Assembly: GCF_018614955.1 (NCBI RefSeq)
Contig: NZ_JAGGNV010000007.1
Coordinates: forward strand, 102,301-166,300
DNA from: Variovorax paradoxus
GTDB lineage: Bacteria; Pseudomonadota; Gammaproteobacteria; Burkholderiales; Burkholderiaceae_C
DNA length: 64,000 bases
Reading direction: 5' to 3'
Positions 54,977 through 63,885 of this stretch are shown in pieces. The first letter of the stretch is position 1. Each line of letters opens with the position of its first letter. The translations under genes were made by a program, and so were the position numbers. Below the pieces are notes generated by a model. It was not told where the DNA came from. It did not search any database and saw only the letters and a list, made by a program, of their open reading frames with translations.

Positions 54977-55807
54977 CTATTTCGGCGTGTAGGTCATCTT
55001 GATCCGCTCTGTTGTTTGCTCAGGCTTGGAATCCCAACGAGTATGGATCTTGAGCAACTGGCCCCGGTAAGGCCCTTCGGCGGCGACCCATGTGGTGATG
55101 GTCGCGACCGAGGACGCGTCACCAGTACCTGTGGTTTGCTTGTTCGTGAACCTGCAGGTGTTGAACGTTCCCATTTCCGTTTGCAGAGTTTCACGGCCAA
55201 GATAGGTCAGGTCTCGCGACACTGGATCCTCCCTCTCAACCTTTGACCCATCTGCCGTACTGACGGCAACATACTTGATCTTGTAGCTGCCGCTTGCCAC
55301 TTGCCCCGGCTGCATGTCCACAGGCCCGGCCACTGGCGGCTCGAATGTCACTGTGATGACTTGAGTCGCGACTTGCGCAGTCGACCCGTATGAGATCACG
55401 GTGCCATTGACCAGGTCGTAATAGTTTTCCGCGGCGGGCGATGGATTGTTGGCGGTATCGTGGGGTTCAACTCTGACAGCCACAGGATTGGCACCGGCAA
55501 ACGACTTGCGTTCGCCAGTTGTTTCGATGGTGTGGTTTACCCCAGGAGATTGCCCGGAAATCGTCGTTCGTTCTTCATAGTCCCGCACCGTTCCTGCATG
55601 AAAGTCCGCTTCATTTGTGCAAGGTGCCGAGCTCGTTTCCGATGCCGGTGGCGAAGCAGGCGGGGCCGACTCCGGAGCAGGCGCGATGGGCAAGATCGGA
55701 GATCCATCACCACTGCCTCCTCCTCCTCCTCCTCCACACGCCAGCAATGTCGCAGTGACGGCGGCAGCGGCAGTCACTGCACTGATTGCCCACAGATTTT
55801 TATTCAT
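54977..55807 (-). CDS. Hypothetical lipoprotein with glycine-run linker
   Basis: A 276-residue exported lipoprotein with lipobox AVTATLLAC, then a run of seven glycines and a Pro/Ser/Ala linker (to about residue 60). The globular part includes FHAGTVRDYEERTTISGQSP, TIETTGERKSFAGANPVAVR, ITVTFEPPVAGPVDMQPGQV and CRFTNKQTTGTGDASSVATI, and looks beta-rich. I do not recognise a family. It is somewhat lower in GC than its neighbours by eye. The glycine run is encoded by a CCT-triplet repeat. It is monocistronic. Confidence 0.72.
   Translation of the reverse strand: MNKNLWAISAVTAAAAVTATLLACGGGGGGGSGDGSPILPIAPAPESAPPASPPASETSSAPCTNEADFHAGTVRDYEERTTISGQSPGVNHTIETTGERKSFAGANPVAVRVEPHDTANNPSPAAENYYDLVNGTVISYGSTAQVATQVITVTFEPPVAGPVDMQPGQVASGSYKIKYVAVSTADGSKVEREDPVSRDLTYLGRETLQTEMGTFNTCRFTNKQTTGTGDASSVATITTWVAAEGPYRGQLLKIHTRWDSKPEQTTERIKMTYTPK
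55716..55733. repeat. Trinucleotide repeat (CCT)6 in the lipoprotein gene
   Basis: Six consecutive CCT units (plus strand) encode the glycine linker of the lipoprotein on the minus strand. Slippage would change linker length by whole residues and not break the frame. Confidence 0.7.
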
Positions 55808-55959
55808 CCGATCCCCTCTTGTAGATTGTCAAAAGGCCGAGTTCTGGCCTCGTGCAAATCTAGGGGAGGTGAAGACGACTTCCTAGTGCCTAAAGTCACC
55901 TGTTGAGTTGATGCGGGCGGCGGGCATCGGTCTCTAACCGCGCCACCCCGCGGCGTGTT

Positions 55960-56853
55960 TCAACCGAGTTGCCCGCTCGCCAGCGCGGCCGCGGCCGAGC
56001 GCGTCTCGACGCCCAGCTTCTCGAAGATGTGTTCCAGGTGCTTGTTGACCGTGCGCGGGCTCATGCCGAGGATCTCGCCGATGTCGCGGTTGGTCTTGCC
56101 CTTGGCGAGCCAGGACAGCACCTCGGTCTCGCGCGGCGTGAGGGCCGCATCGGCCAGGCGCGAGGTGCCGGCGGCGCCTTCCTTATGCGGCGCCAGCAGC
56201 AGCATCGTCTCGCCCAACGTGGCCATGCCCAGGTTGCGCACCGACAGGCGCGTGCCGGCCAGCGTCGAAAGCACCACGCTCGCGCCGCCGGCGAGCACCG
56301 GGTCCAGCGCCGCGGGCAGCTGGCCCGGCGCCGAAGGCTCGCCCAGGCCATGCAACCACAGCGCGGCCTGCGGCGAACGCCAGGCGATGCGGCCCTGGGC
56401 ATCGATCAGCACCACGCCCATGCCCGCCACGTCGACGGCGTCGCGCGCCATGCGTGCGATGTGGGCGTTGCGCGCATGCGTGTGCAGGCGCGCCAGCACC
56501 TCCTGCGCGCGGATCGGCTTGATCACGTAGTCGACGCCGCCGCTCTCGAAGCCTTCGACCACGTGCGGCGTTTCGGAGAGCCCGGTCATGAAGAGCACCG
56601 GGATGTGCGCCAGCGCCGCGTTGGCCTTGATGCGCCGGCAGGTGTCGAAGCCCGACAGGCCCGGCATCAGGCCGTCGAGCAGGATCGCGTCGGGCACAAC
56701 CAGTTCCAGAAGGCGCAGCGCCGATTCGCCGTCGCCCGCCACCAGCACCGTGTAGCCGCTGGCCTCCAGCGTGTCGCACAGCACGCCCAGGCTGCTCGGC
56801 GCATCGTCGACCACCAGCACCACGGGCCGTTCGCTTTCAGGGGTTGGACACAT
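55960..56853 (-). CDS. NarL/FixJ (LuxR)-type response regulator paired with the transporter-kinase
   Basis: A 297-residue regulator. The receiver (10-125) has VVLVVDDAPSSLG, phosphoacceptor D60 in ILLDGLMPG, Thr in LFMTGLSET and Lys in VDYVIKPIRA. A PAS-like middle (about 140-220, VDVAGMGVVLIDAQGRIAWR) links to a C-terminal LuxR helix-turn-helix (LTPRETEVLSWLAKGKTNRD, ILGMSPRTVNKHLEHIFEKL). The ATG at 56853 overlaps the kinase stop by 17 bp, so both are one transcript; the longer frame to 56976 lies in the kinase gene. The kinase upstream is its likely phosphodonor. Confidence 0.94.
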   Translation of the reverse strand: MCPTPESERPVVLVVDDAPSSLGVLCDTLEASGYTVLVAGDGESALRLLELVVPDAILLDGLMPGLSGFDTCRRIKANAALAHIPVLFMTGLSETPHVVEGFESGGVDYVIKPIRAQEVLARLHTHARNAHIARMARDAVDVAGMGVVLIDAQGRIAWRSPQAALWLHGLGEPSAPGQLPAALDPVLAGGASVVLSTLAGTRLSVRNLGMATLGETMLLLAPHKEGAAGTSRLADAALTPRETEVLSWLAKGKTNRDIGEILGMSPRTVNKHLEHIFEKLGVETRSAAAALASGQLG

Positions 56854-59800
56854 GCAGCAGATCCTCCGACAGGGCTTTCTTGAAATCCTCGAGCTCGAAG
56901 CGCATGACCATGCGGCGCAGGTAGCTGCAGCTGGCGGCCAGCGTCGCATCTTCCGCAGCGAGGCGGTCGAGCGCACGCTGCAGCCCGCGCACGTGGCCGA
57001 GCTGCACCAGGCTCATCAGCTCGGCGCGCGCGTCTTCGGGCAGGCCCAGCTGCTGCGGCGGCGCGGCTTCGGCCGGCGGCGGCGCATGGCCGGGCACCAT
57101 CCATTCGAGACCCAGGTGGCGCTCCAGCGTCATGATCAGCTCGGACTCGATCACCGGCTTGCCGATGAAGGCCTGGCAGCCGCAAGCGCGCAGTCGCTCG
57201 CCCTGGTTCTCGAACACGTTGGCCGAGACCATCACGATCGGCACCGCGTCGAAGCCGGCGGCGCGAACGAGGGCAGCCGTCTGCCAGCCGTCCATGTCGT
57301 CCATGCTGATGTCGAGCAGGATGGCCGAGGGCACGTGCTCGCGCAGGCTGTCGAGGCACTCGGTGCCGCTGGCGGCCTCGCGCACGTCGAAGCCCAGGGG
57401 CGCCAGCATGCCGGCCAGCATCTGCCGCTGCACCGGCTGGTCGTCCACCACCAGCAGCGTGCGGCGCGGGCCGAAGTAGCCGGAGATCTGGCGCTGCGGC
57501 TCGGCCTGCGGCCCGGGATCGGGCACCTCGCGCAGGTAGACGCGCACGCTGAAGGTGCTGCCGGCGGCCGAGCTCGAGGTCAAGGTGAGTTCGCCGCCCA
57601 TCAGCGAGGTCAGGAGGCCGGTGATGGTCAGGCCCAGGCCGGTGCCAGGTTCGCCGCGCTGGCGGCCCGCGGCGCCGCGCTCGAAGGGCAGGAAGATGCG
57701 CTGGTGGTCCTGGGGCGCGACGCCGATGCCGGTGTCGACGACGTCGAAGCGCAGCACCTGCCGGCGCGCATCGACATGCAGCGTGACCGTGCCGGCGTCG
57801 GTGAAGCGCACCGCGTTCGCCAGCAGGTTGATCAGGATCTGGCGCAGCCGCTTGGCATCGGCCTGCACCCAGGCCGGCAGCCGCCCGCTCTTCGTGAACA
57901 CGAAGGCCAGGCCCTTGGCCTCGGCCTGCGGGCGCACCATGCGCACCACCTCGTCGAGGAACTCGGGCAGCGACAGCGGCATGCGTTCCAGCTGCAGCCG
58001 GCCGGCCTCGATGCGCGCCAGGTCGAGCAGGCCGTCGATCAGGCTCAGCATGTGCTCGCCGCTCGCGTGGATGGTCTGCAGCGCGTCGCGCGGCGGGATC
58101 TGCTTGCCGTCTTCCTTCAACAGGATCTGCGAGTAGCCGAGGATGCTGTTGAGCGGCGTGCGCAGCTCGTGCGTCATGCCGGCCACGTAGCGCGTCTTGG
58201 CCTGGTTGGCGGCCTCGGCCGCGTCCTTGGCGGCCTGCAGCGCGGCGTCGGTGCGCTGGTGCGCCTCGATCTCCAGCGTGAGAAGGTGGTTGTGGCGGTT
58301 CGATTCCTCCTGCGCCATCTCGCGGCTTTCGCTGCCGAGCACCACCCACCAGGCGCCCAGCGCCGCGGCCAGCGAGAGCAGCGCGAAGGCCTTGAGGAAG
58401 GCATCGCGCAGCGCGCCGCGCTCCACCGTGCTCTGGATCAGCTGCTGCTCGTACACCACGCCCATGATCACGGCCAAGAGCAGGATGAAGGAGCTCGCGA
58501 CCACCAGGTAGCGCGCCACGCGGAAGTTGAGCCGCGCCGAGAGCGCAGGCGGCAGCAGCGCCGTCAGCCAGGTGTTGACCTGCTCGGCTGCACGCGAGCC
58601 GGTCTTGCAGCGGTCGTGGCAGCGCGACTCCAGCGTGCAGCACAGCGAGCAGATCGGCGCGTTGTAGGCCGGGCAGTGGGCCATGTCCTCCGATTCGAAG
58701 GCGTTCTCGCACACCGAGCACTTCACGCTCTGGCCCGGCGCCCAGGGCGTGTCGCCGCTGCGCGCAAGGTAGTAGCGCCCGCGCGTCCACCACGCCAGCA
58801 GCGGCGAGACGAGGAGGGCGGTCAGGAGCGCGATGAAAGGCGAGAAGGCCTGCGCCAGCGGACCCAGCGCGCCGGCATAGGCCACGATGCCCAGCAGCGC
58901 CGCCACCAGCATCGCGCCCAGCCCCACGGGGTTGATGTCGTAGAGGTGCGCGCGCTTGAACTCGATGTGCTTCGGGCTCCAGCCCAGCGGCTTGTTGACG
59001 ACCAGGTCGGCCACCAGCGCGCCGACCCAGGCGATCGCGAGGTTGCTGTAGAGGCCCAGCACGTTCTCGAGCGCGGCGAACACGCCCAGCGTCATCAAGA
59101 GCACCGCGATCATCACGTTGAACACGAGCCAGACCACGCGGCCCGGGTGGCTGTGCGTGAGCCGCGCGAAGAAGTTGGACCAGGCCAGCGAGCCCGCATA
59201 GGCATTGGTGAGGTTGATCTTGATCTGCGACACCACCACGAAGAGCGTGGTCGCGCCCAGCACCCAGGCCGGGTTGTCGAACACGTAGCTGAAGCCGGCC
59301 AGGTACATCTGGGTCGGCTCGACCGCCTGCTCGCTCGGGATCTGGTGCTGCAGCGCGAGGAAGGCCAGGAAGGCGCCGCCCAGCATCTTCAGCATGCCCG
59401 GCACGATCCAGCCGGCGCCGGCGACCAGCACCGCGCCCCACCAGCGGCGCCGGTTGGCCGGCGTCTTCTCGGGCAGGAAGCGCAGGTAGTCGACCTGCTC
59501 GCCGATCTGCACCACCAGCGAGAAGGCCACCGTGGCGCCGGCGCCGAACATGATGGCGTCGAAGCCGCTGCTCGACGAAATGCGGCCCGAGAGGCTGGTG
59601 AAATCGCCGAAGGCCTGCGGGTTCTTCAGCAGCACGGCGATGTAGGGGCAGACGAAGAGCACCATCCAGATCGGCTGCGTCCACAGCTGCAGCCGCGAGA
59701 TCAGCGTGATGCCGTACATCACGATCGGGATCACCACCAGCGACGAAACCAGGTAGCACGCCGCGAGCGGCCAGCCGAAGTAGAGCTGCAGCGCGAGCGC

Positions 59801-60220
59801 GAGGATGGCCGCCTCGAGCGCGAAGAAGATGAAGGTGAAGCTCGCGTAGATCAGCGAGGTCAGCGTGGAGCCCAGGTAGCCGAAGCCGGCGCCGCGCGTG
59901 AGCAGATCCATGTCCAGGCCGTACTTGGCTGCGTAATAGCCGATCGGCAGGCCGGTGAGGAAGGTGATGAGACCCACCACCAGGATCGCCCACACCGCGT
60001 TCGAGAAGCCGTAGCTCAGCGCGATGGTGCCGCCGATGGCCTCCAGCGCGAGGAAGGAGGTGGCGCCGAAGGCCGTGTTGGCGACGCGGAACTCCGACCA
60101 CTTGCGAAAGCTGCGCGGCGTGTAGCGCAGCGCGTAGTCCTCCAGGGTTTCGTCGGCGACCCAGGCGTTGTAGTCGCGGCGAATCCTGAAGATCTTCTGG
60201 CCTGTCACAGATGGCTGCAT
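56837..60220 (-). CDS. NCS1-type permease fused to hybrid histidine kinase with Cys-rich segment
   Basis: A 1127-residue multi-domain sensor. Residues about 20-480 form an NCS1 (purine/cytosine permease) fold with about twelve helices (TPRSFRKWSEFRVANTAFGA, GGTIALSYGFSNAVWAILVV, INLTNAYAGSLAWSNFFAR). Residues 501-538 hold eight cysteines (C501, C504, C516, C524, C527, C528, C534, C538), a zinc-finger-like segment. Two more helices (about 570-590 and 608-628) and a coiled coil lead to the H-box MTHELRTPLNSILGYSQ with H684, the N-box (LINLLANAVRFTD) and G-boxes (DTGIGVAP, GTGLGLTI). A receiver has D970 in ILLDISM; the last about 100 residues may be an HPt-like helical module. The start is uncertain: ATG 60220 is used, with ATG 60250 and TTG 60259 also in frame. 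Confidence 0.9.
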   Translation of the reverse strand: MQPSVTGQKIFRIRRDYNAWVADETLEDYALRYTPRSFRKWSEFRVANTAFGATSFLALEAIGGTIALSYGFSNAVWAILVVGLITFLTGLPIGYYAAKYGLDMDLLTRGAGFGYLGSTLTSLIYASFTFIFFALEAAILALALQLYFGWPLAACYLVSSLVVIPIVMYGITLISRLQLWTQPIWMVLFVCPYIAVLLKNPQAFGDFTSLSGRISSSSGFDAIMFGAGATVAFSLVVQIGEQVDYLRFLPEKTPANRRRWWGAVLVAGAGWIVPGMLKMLGGAFLAFLALQHQIPSEQAVEPTQMYLAGFSYVFDNPAWVLGATTLFVVVSQIKINLTNAYAGSLAWSNFFARLTHSHPGRVVWLVFNVMIAVLLMTLGVFAALENVLGLYSNLAIAWVGALVADLVVNKPLGWSPKHIEFKRAHLYDINPVGLGAMLVAALLGIVAYAGALGPLAQAFSPFIALLTALLVSPLLAWWTRGRYYLARSGDTPWAPGQSVKCSVCENAFESEDMAHCPAYNAPICSLCCTLESRCHDRCKTGSRAAEQVNTWLTALLPPALSARLNFRVARYLVVASSFILLLAVIMGVVYEQQLIQSTVERGALRDAFLKAFALLSLAAALGAWWVVLGSESREMAQEESNRHNHLLTLEIEAHQRTDAALQAAKDAAEAANQAKTRYVAGMTHELRTPLNSILGYSQILLKEDGKQIPPRDALQTIHASGEHMLSLIDGLLDLARIEAGRLQLERMPLSLPEFLDEVVRMVRPQAEAKGLAFVFTKSGRLPAWVQADAKRLRQILINLLANAVRFTDAGTVTLHVDARRQVLRFDVVDTGIGVAPQDHQRIFLPFERGAAGRQRGEPGTGLGLTITGLLTSLMGGELTLTSSSAAGSTFSVRVYLREVPDPGPQAEPQRQISGYFGPRRTLLVVDDQPVQRQMLAGMLAPLGFDVREAASGTECLDSLREHVPSAILLDISMDDMDGWQTAALVRAAGFDAVPIVMVSANVFENQGERLRACGCQAFIGKPVIESELIMTLERHLGLEWMVPGHAPPPAEAAPPQQLGLPEDARAELMSLVQLGHVRGLQRALDRLAAEDATLAASCSYLRRMVMRFELEDFKKALSEDLLHVSNP

Positions 60221-60322
60221 GGTGTTCCGGCGCTCGGCAGTGGAAGGCATGCGTTGCAAGAAGCGCTCCTGCTGGGCCTCGGGGCAAGGCGGGCAGTGTG
60301 GCTGGAGGCAGCGCCGGCCCCG

Positions 60323-60340
60323 ATACGTTGATTGACGTAT
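60323..60340. promoter_or_regulatory. Palindrome between the sensor operon and urtA
   Basis: ATACGT-TGATTG-ACGTAT is a perfect six-base inverted repeat around a six-base centre, 120 bp before the urtA start and 103 bp before the kinase start. TACGT half-sites of this spacing fit a LuxR/NarL-type dimer. A candidate target of the adjacent response regulator. Confidence 0.5.
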
Positions 60341-60459
60341 TCGGATCGCCGGGTCCTCTTCCTAGAGTGGCGGCCATGGTGCTGGTCGCACCGCCGGCTG
60401 GATGCACAGCGGTGGTGCGCAGGCACCCGGCCTTTCACAACCTGCCTGGAGAGTTCGAT

Positions 60460-61725
60460 ATGTCCCGTGACCCCAACGCTTCCCCCGAGTCGCTGCAGCA
60501 GCTGCAGCGCCGCCGCCTGATCCAGGGTGCCGCCGCGCTGCCGATGCTGGGCCTCGGCGGCCTCGCCTTCGGCCAGCAGTTCCCCACCGCCAAGGTGAAC
60601 ACCACCAAGCTCGCCATCACCGACACCGAGGTCACGGTCGGCCAGCTGCACTCGTCCACCGGCACGATGGCGATCTCCGAGACCGGCTCGATCCAGGCCG
60701 AGCAGCTCGCGATCGACGAGATCAACGCGATGGGCGGCATCCTCGGGCGCAAGATCAAGGTGGTCAAGGAAGACGGCGCCTCCGACTGGCCGACCTTCGC
60801 CGAGAAGTCGAAGAAGCTGCTGGTCAACGACAAGGTCGCGACGGTGTTCGGCTGCTGGACCTCGGCCTCGCGCAAGGCGGTGCTGCCGGTGTTCGAGAAG
60901 GAGAACGGCCTCCTGTACTACCCGACCTTCTACGAAGGCCTGGAGCAGAGCAAGAACGTGATCTATACCGGCCAGGAAGCGACGCAGCAGATCATCTGGG
61001 GCCTGGACTGGGGTGCGAAGGAGAAGAAGGCCAAGACCTTCTTCCTGGTCGGCTCCGACTACATCTGGCCGCGCACCTCGATGAAGATCGCGCGCAAGCA
61101 CATCGAGAATTTCCAGAAGGGCACGGTCAAGGGCGAGGAGTACTACCCGCTGGGCCACACCAACTTCAACTCGCTGATCAACAAGATCAAGGTCGCCAAG
61201 CCCGACTGCATCTTCGCGGCGGTGGTAGGTGGCTCCAACGTCGCCTTCTACAAGCAGCTCAAGGCCGCGGGCATCACCGGCGACAAGCAGTTCCTGCTGA
61301 CCCTGGCCGTGACCGAAGACGAGATGACGGGCGTTGGCGGCGAGAACTTCGCCGGCTTCTATTCGTCAATGAAGTACTTCCAGACACTGCCGAACGACAA
61401 CAACAAGAAGTTCGTCGCCGCCTTCAAGGCCAAGTACGGCAAGGACGCGGTGATCGGCGACGTCACGCAGGCCGGCTATCTCGGGCCCTGGCTCTGGAAG
61501 GCCGCGGTCGAGAAGGCCGGCAGCTTCGACGTCGACAAGGTGGTCGCGGCCTCGCCGGGCATCGAGCTCAAGACCGCGCCCGAGGGCTACGTGAAGCTGG
61601 ACGCCAACCACCACCTGTGGAGCAAGGCGCGCATCGGGCAGGGGCTGCCGGACGGCAGCTTCAAGGTGGTGGCGGAGTCGAGCGAGCTGATCAAGCCGGA
61701 CCCGTTCCCCAAAGGCTACCAGTGA
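60460..61725 (+). CDS. urtA: Urea-type ABC transporter substrate-binding protein UrtA
   Basis: A 421-residue periplasmic binding protein of the branched-chain/urea family. The N-terminal signal has a twin-arginine type motif (RRRLIQG near residues 18-24) and a hydrophobic Ala/Leu stretch. The mature part shows VGQLHSSTGTMAISETGSIQ, AIDEINAMGGILGRKIKVVK, FGCWTSASRKAVLPVFEKEN and GLLYYPTFYEGLEQSKNVIY, diagnostic of UrtA. The ATG at 60460 follows TGGAGAG. It heads urtABCD. Urea is the usual ligand; a related amide is possible. Confidence 0.94.
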   Translation: MSRDPNASPESLQQLQRRRLIQGAAALPMLGLGGLAFGQQFPTAKVNTTKLAITDTEVTVGQLHSSTGTMAISETGSIQAEQLAIDEINAMGGILGRKIKVVKEDGASDWPTFAEKSKKLLVNDKVATVFGCWTSASRKAVLPVFEKENGLLYYPTFYEGLEQSKNVIYTGQEATQQIIWGLDWGAKEKKAKTFFLVGSDYIWPRTSMKIARKHIENFQKGTVKGEEYYPLGHTNFNSLINKIKVAKPDCIFAAVVGGSNVAFYKQLKAAGITGDKQFLLTLAVTEDEMTGVGGENFAGFYSSMKYFQTLPNDNNKKFVAAFKAKYGKDAVIGDVTQAGYLGPWLWKAAVEKAGSFDVDKVVAASPGIELKTAPEGYVKLDANHHLWSKARIGQGLPDGSFKVVAESSELIKPDPFPKGYQ

Positions 61726-61745
61726 TTCGTGGCTGAAAGCGCGTC

Positions 61746-62660
61746 ATGAACCTCCACGACATGTTGAACATCGGCCTGATGCAGGGCTTCGCGGGCCTGA
61801 GCCTGTTCGCGGTGCTGCTGCTGATGGGCCTGGGGCTGGCGATCATCTTCGGCCAGATGGGCGTCATCAACATGGCGCACGGCGAGTTCATGACGATCGG
61901 GGCCTACACGATCTACCTGGGCTCGACGCTGACCGAGGCGCATGCGCCGGCCTTGCTGCCGTACTACTTCCCGCTCGCCATCGTGATGGCCTTCGTGTTC
62001 GCCTTCATCGCCGGCTGGCTGGTGGAGTGGGGGCTGATCCGGCATCTCTACAAGCGCCCGCTGGACACGCTGCTGGCCACCTGGGGCATCAGCCTCGGGC
62101 TGCAGCAGATCTTCCGCACCGGCATCGGGCCCAAGGAGGTGAGCCCGACCTTGCCCGAGTGGCTGATGGGTTCGTGGGCGCCGGCCGAGGGTCTGGACAT
62201 CCCGATCAACGGCCTCTTCGTGCTGGCGCTCACCGCCTTCGTCACGGCGGGCATCTTGATCGCGCTGCACCGGAGCCGCTGGGGCCTGCGCGTGCGCGCC
62301 ACGGTCGCCAACCGCCAGATGGCCAACGCGACCGGCATCGACACCAGGAAGACCGACCGTCTGACCTTCGCGATCGGTTGCGGCATCGCCGGCGTGGCGG
62401 GCGCGGCCTTCACCACCATCGGTTCGACCGGGCCGACCTCGGGCCAGCTCTACATCGTCGACGCCTTCCTGGTCGTCACCTTCGGCGGCGCGGCCAGCCT
62501 GCTGGGCACGGTGGTCTCGGCCTTCGGCATCGCCCAGACGCAGTCGATCTCGGAGTTCTTCATCACCGGCTCGATGGCCAAGGTGCTGACGCTGTCGCTG
62601 ATCGTGCTCATTCTGATGATGCGCCCGCAAGGTCTCTTTGCCGTCAAGGTGCGGCGCTAG
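61746..62660 (+). CDS. urtB: Urea-type ABC transporter permease UrtB
   Basis: A 304-residue LivH-like permease with eight or so helices: LLLMGLGLAIIFGQMGVINM, AHGEFMTIGAYTIY, RHLYKRPLDTLLATWGISLG, LQQIFRTGIGPKEVSPTLPE (UrtB-specific stretch) and the ATPase-contact loop RVRATVANRQMANATGIDTR. It lies 20 bp after urtA and 10 bp before urtC. Confidence 0.96.
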   Translation: MNLHDMLNIGLMQGFAGLSLFAVLLLMGLGLAIIFGQMGVINMAHGEFMTIGAYTIYLGSTLTEAHAPALLPYYFPLAIVMAFVFAFIAGWLVEWGLIRHLYKRPLDTLLATWGISLGLQQIFRTGIGPKEVSPTLPEWLMGSWAPAEGLDIPINGLFVLALTAFVTAGILIALHRSRWGLRVRATVANRQMANATGIDTRKTDRLTFAIGCGIAGVAGAAFTTIGSTGPTSGQLYIVDAFLVVTFGGAASLLGTVVSAFGIAQTQSISEFFITGSMAKVLTLSLIVLILMMRPQGLFAVKVRR

Positions 62661-62670
62661 GACTTCTCAC

Positions 62671-63876
62671 ATGACTTCGCTTTTCGATTCGTTCAAGCGC
62701 TCGGGCCTGTGGAGCGTGATCGTGCTGGCGATCCTGCTGGCGGTCGTGCTGCCGGCGACGCTCGACATCTTCCGCCTCAACCTGGTCGGCAAGTACCTCA
62801 CCTATGCCTTCGTCGCCGTCGGCCTGGTGATGGTGTGGGGCTACGGCGGCGTGCTGAGCCTGGGGCAGGGCGTCTTCTTCGGGCTCGGCGGCTATGCGAT
62901 GGCGATGTTCCTGAAGCTGGAGGCCTCGGACCCCGAGACCACCAAGATCCAGTCGACGCCGGGCATCCCCGACTTCATGGACTGGAACCAGATCACCGAG
63001 CTGCCGATGCTCTGGCTGCCATTCAAGAGCCTGCCGCTGACGCTGATCCTGGTGATCGCATTGCCGACGGCGCTGGCCTGGCTGATCAGCTTCGCGATGT
63101 TCAAGCGCCGCGTCGGCGGCGTGTACTTCGCGATCATCACGCAGGCGGTGGCGCTCATTCTCTCGGTGCTGATCATCGGCCAGCAGGGCTACACCGGCGG
63201 CGTCAACGGCATGACCGACCTGAAGACGGTGCTGGGCTGGGACACGCGCACCGACAGCGCCAAGTACATCCTCTACTACCTCTGCGTCGGCCTGCTGATG
63301 GCCAGCATCCTGCTGTGCCTGTGGATCCAGAAGAGCAAGCTCGGCACGCTGCTGCTCGCCATGCGCGACAAGGAAGACCGGGTGAGGTTCTCGGGCTACG
63401 ACGTCTCGAACTTCAAGGTCTTCACCTTCTGCCTCGCGGCCGCGCTCTCGGGCATCGGCGGTGCGATGTTCGCGCTGCAGGTGGGCTTCATGTCGCCATC
63501 CTTCGTCGGCATCGTGCCCTCGATCGAGATGGTGATCTTCGCGGCCGTCGGCGGGCGCATGAGCCTGGTGGGCGCGGTGTACGGCGCGCTGCTGGTGAAT
63601 GCCGGCAAGACCTTCTTCTCCGAAAGCTTCCCGGACCTGTGGCTGTTCCTGATGGCCGCGCTCTTCATCGGCGTGACGCTGGCCTTCCCGACGGGCTTGG
63701 CCGGGCTGTGGGAGAGCCATATCAAGCCCTGGTGGCTGCGCCGCACGGCCGAGCGGAAACTGCATGCCGAGCAGCTGGCCGCCGCGCAGGCCCACTATCC
63801 CGAGCCGCCGCCGAAGGCGAGCCGCACCGTCGCTGAACCCTCGCTCCCCGACGGTGTCGGCAGCCAGAGCGCCTGA
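62671..63876 (+). CDS. urtC: Urea-type ABC transporter permease UrtC
   Basis: A 401-residue LivM-like permease: LNLVGKYLTYAFVAVGLVMV, WGYGGVLSLGQGVFFGLGGY, RRVGGVYFAIITQAVALILS, NGMTDLKTVLGWDTRTDSAK and the contact loop LLLAMRDKEDRVRFSGYDVS. A hydrophilic tail of about 45 residues (HAEQLAAAQAHYPEPPPKAS) ends the protein. The start MTSLFDSFKRSG at 62671 follows the urtB stop by 10 bp; a longer frame from 62638 lies in urtB. Confidence 0.96.
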   Translation: MTSLFDSFKRSGLWSVIVLAILLAVVLPATLDIFRLNLVGKYLTYAFVAVGLVMVWGYGGVLSLGQGVFFGLGGYAMAMFLKLEASDPETTKIQSTPGIPDFMDWNQITELPMLWLPFKSLPLTLILVIALPTALAWLISFAMFKRRVGGVYFAIITQAVALILSVLIIGQQGYTGGVNGMTDLKTVLGWDTRTDSAKYILYYLCVGLLMASILLCLWIQKSKLGTLLLAMRDKEDRVRFSGYDVSNFKVFTFCLAAALSGIGGAMFALQVGFMSPSFVGIVPSIEMVIFAAVGGRMSLVGAVYGALLVNAGKTFFSESFPDLWLFLMAALFIGVTLAFPTGLAGLWESHIKPWWLRRTAERKLHAEQLAAAQAHYPEPPPKASRTVAEPSLPDGVGSQSA

Positions 63877-63885
63877 GGATTCTTC

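Noticed and set aside
55905..55960. tRNA-like string on the minus strand (GGGGTGGCGCGGTTAGAG)
   Set aside because: It resembles the 5' half of a tRNA D-arm region, but no anticodon arm, T-arm (GGTTCGAATCC-like) or acceptor pairing follows. Not a gene; perhaps chance or a decayed fragment.
56771..60331. 1186-codon open frame antisense to the sensor kinase
   Set aside because: Same reason: composition is Arg/Gln/His/Ala-rich with no domain, and the opposite strand encodes a protein with clear permease, kinase and receiver motifs.
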